DNA of 52,729 nt from Acetobacterium bakii (GTDB lineage Bacteria > Bacillota > Clostridia > Eubacteriales > Eubacteriaceae). The notes under the pieces are model-generated. The model saw nothing but the letters and a program-made list of their open reading frames with translations, did not search any database and was not told where the DNA came from. The stretch covers positions 39,703 to 92,431 of the forward strand of contig NZ_LGYO01000017.1 of NCBI RefSeq assembly GCF_001263355.1, written 5' to 3'. This document shows positions 52,596 through 52,729 of this stretch, in pieces. The position numbers and the translations under genes were made by a program. The first letter of the stretch is position 1. Each line of letters starts with the position of its first letter.

Positions 52596-52729
52596 ATGGG
52601 TTTTAAATCAGACATTGAAATTGCACAAGAGGCTATACCACAGGATATTCGTATTATAGCAGCTAAGTTGGGTTTAACAGAAGACGATCTGGATTTATAC
52701 GGTAAGTATAAAGCAAAGGTTGACTATAA
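52596..52729 (+). CDS. fhs: Formate-tetrahydrofolate ligase (formyl-THF synthetase), N-terminal part
   Basis: Only 44 codons are inside the window; the reading frame is open at the right edge (the final TAA-looking bases are TAT plus two bases of the next codon). [36 protein letters not shown] is the standard start of Fhs, which joins formate to tetrahydrofolate at the cost of ATP in the methyl branch of the Wood-Ljungdahl pathway. GGAGGA precedes the ATG. Its location next to the methyltransferase genes supports the acetogen assignment. Confidence 0.9.
   Translation, partial: MGFKSDIEIAQEAIPQDIRIIAAKLGLTEDDLDLYGKYKAKVDY

Noticed and set aside
1-52729. CRISPR arrays, tRNA or rRNA genes, insertion sequences, phage genes
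   Set aside because: None was recognised by eye; only regulatory palindromes, terminators and one gene fragment were found.

Overview
The window reads as chromosome of a Gram-positive anaerobic acetogen, most likely Acetobacterium or a close Eubacteriaceae relative. This is inferred from the start of formyltetrahydrofolate synthetase at the right edge, corrinoid methyltransferase genes with a RACo-type activator, an asrABC-type sulfite reductase and clostridial-style expression signals. I saw no rRNA, tRNA, CRISPR array, insertion sequence or phage gene.

Region 1 (0-11.6 kb) is a polyol/ketose block. It holds a LarA-type racemase, a divergent triosephosphate-isomerase homologue and an RpiB homologue (minus strand), a sigma-54 activator with an N-terminal HPr domain, and the PTS-dependent dihydroxyacetone kinase genes dhaM, dhaK and dhaL. 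It continues with an SGNH hydrolase, a YtcJ-type amidohydrolase and a GlpK-family kinase. Good -24/-12 promoters precede dhaM and dhaK. TpiA, RpiB and GlpK each carry substitutions at substrate-site residues, so a four-carbon sugar (erythrulose/erythritol-type) route is a real alternative to plain glycerol/dihydroxyacetone use.

Region 2 (11.8-14.6 kb) is an orphan small protein and a polar amino-acid ABC importer. Region 3 (14.7-27.3 kb) is the housekeeping run rpoB-rpoC-L7Ae-like-rpsL-rpsG-fusA-tuf. Region 4 (27.3-40.2 kb) is accessory: a TetR regulator divergent from a GPH-family symporter; a NifX-like protein with a His tail; a TetR with two operators, a truncated MFS gene and an FtsX-type ABC exporter; a TetR-CPBP pair; and a serine hydrolase with a two-component system. 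A candidate structured RNA follows at 40.2-40.4 kb.

Region 5 (40.4-52.7 kb) is one-carbon and redox metabolism. Minus strand: a three-component corrinoid methyltransferase operon (UroD-type methyltransferase, MtrH-type methyltransferase, corrinoid protein), asrABC, then a RACo-type activator, an asparaginase-like protein and a GlpA-like flavoprotein. Plus strand: a second MtrH-type methyltransferase and fhs. Methyl groups from an unknown donor would pass through the corrinoid protein to tetrahydrofolate, and the ATP-dependent activator would rescue oxidised cobalamin.

The most interesting signals are regulatory. A near-identical 20-bp operator is shared by the TetR/GPH-symporter region and the methyltransferase promoter 15 kb away, which suggests one substrate-induced regulon for uptake and demethylation. 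A CRP/FNR-type palindrome lies exactly 41.5 bp upstream of the predicted asrA start point, inside the terminator hairpin of the preceding operon. Two nearly identical promoters lie 1.2 kb apart around the second methyltransferase gene.
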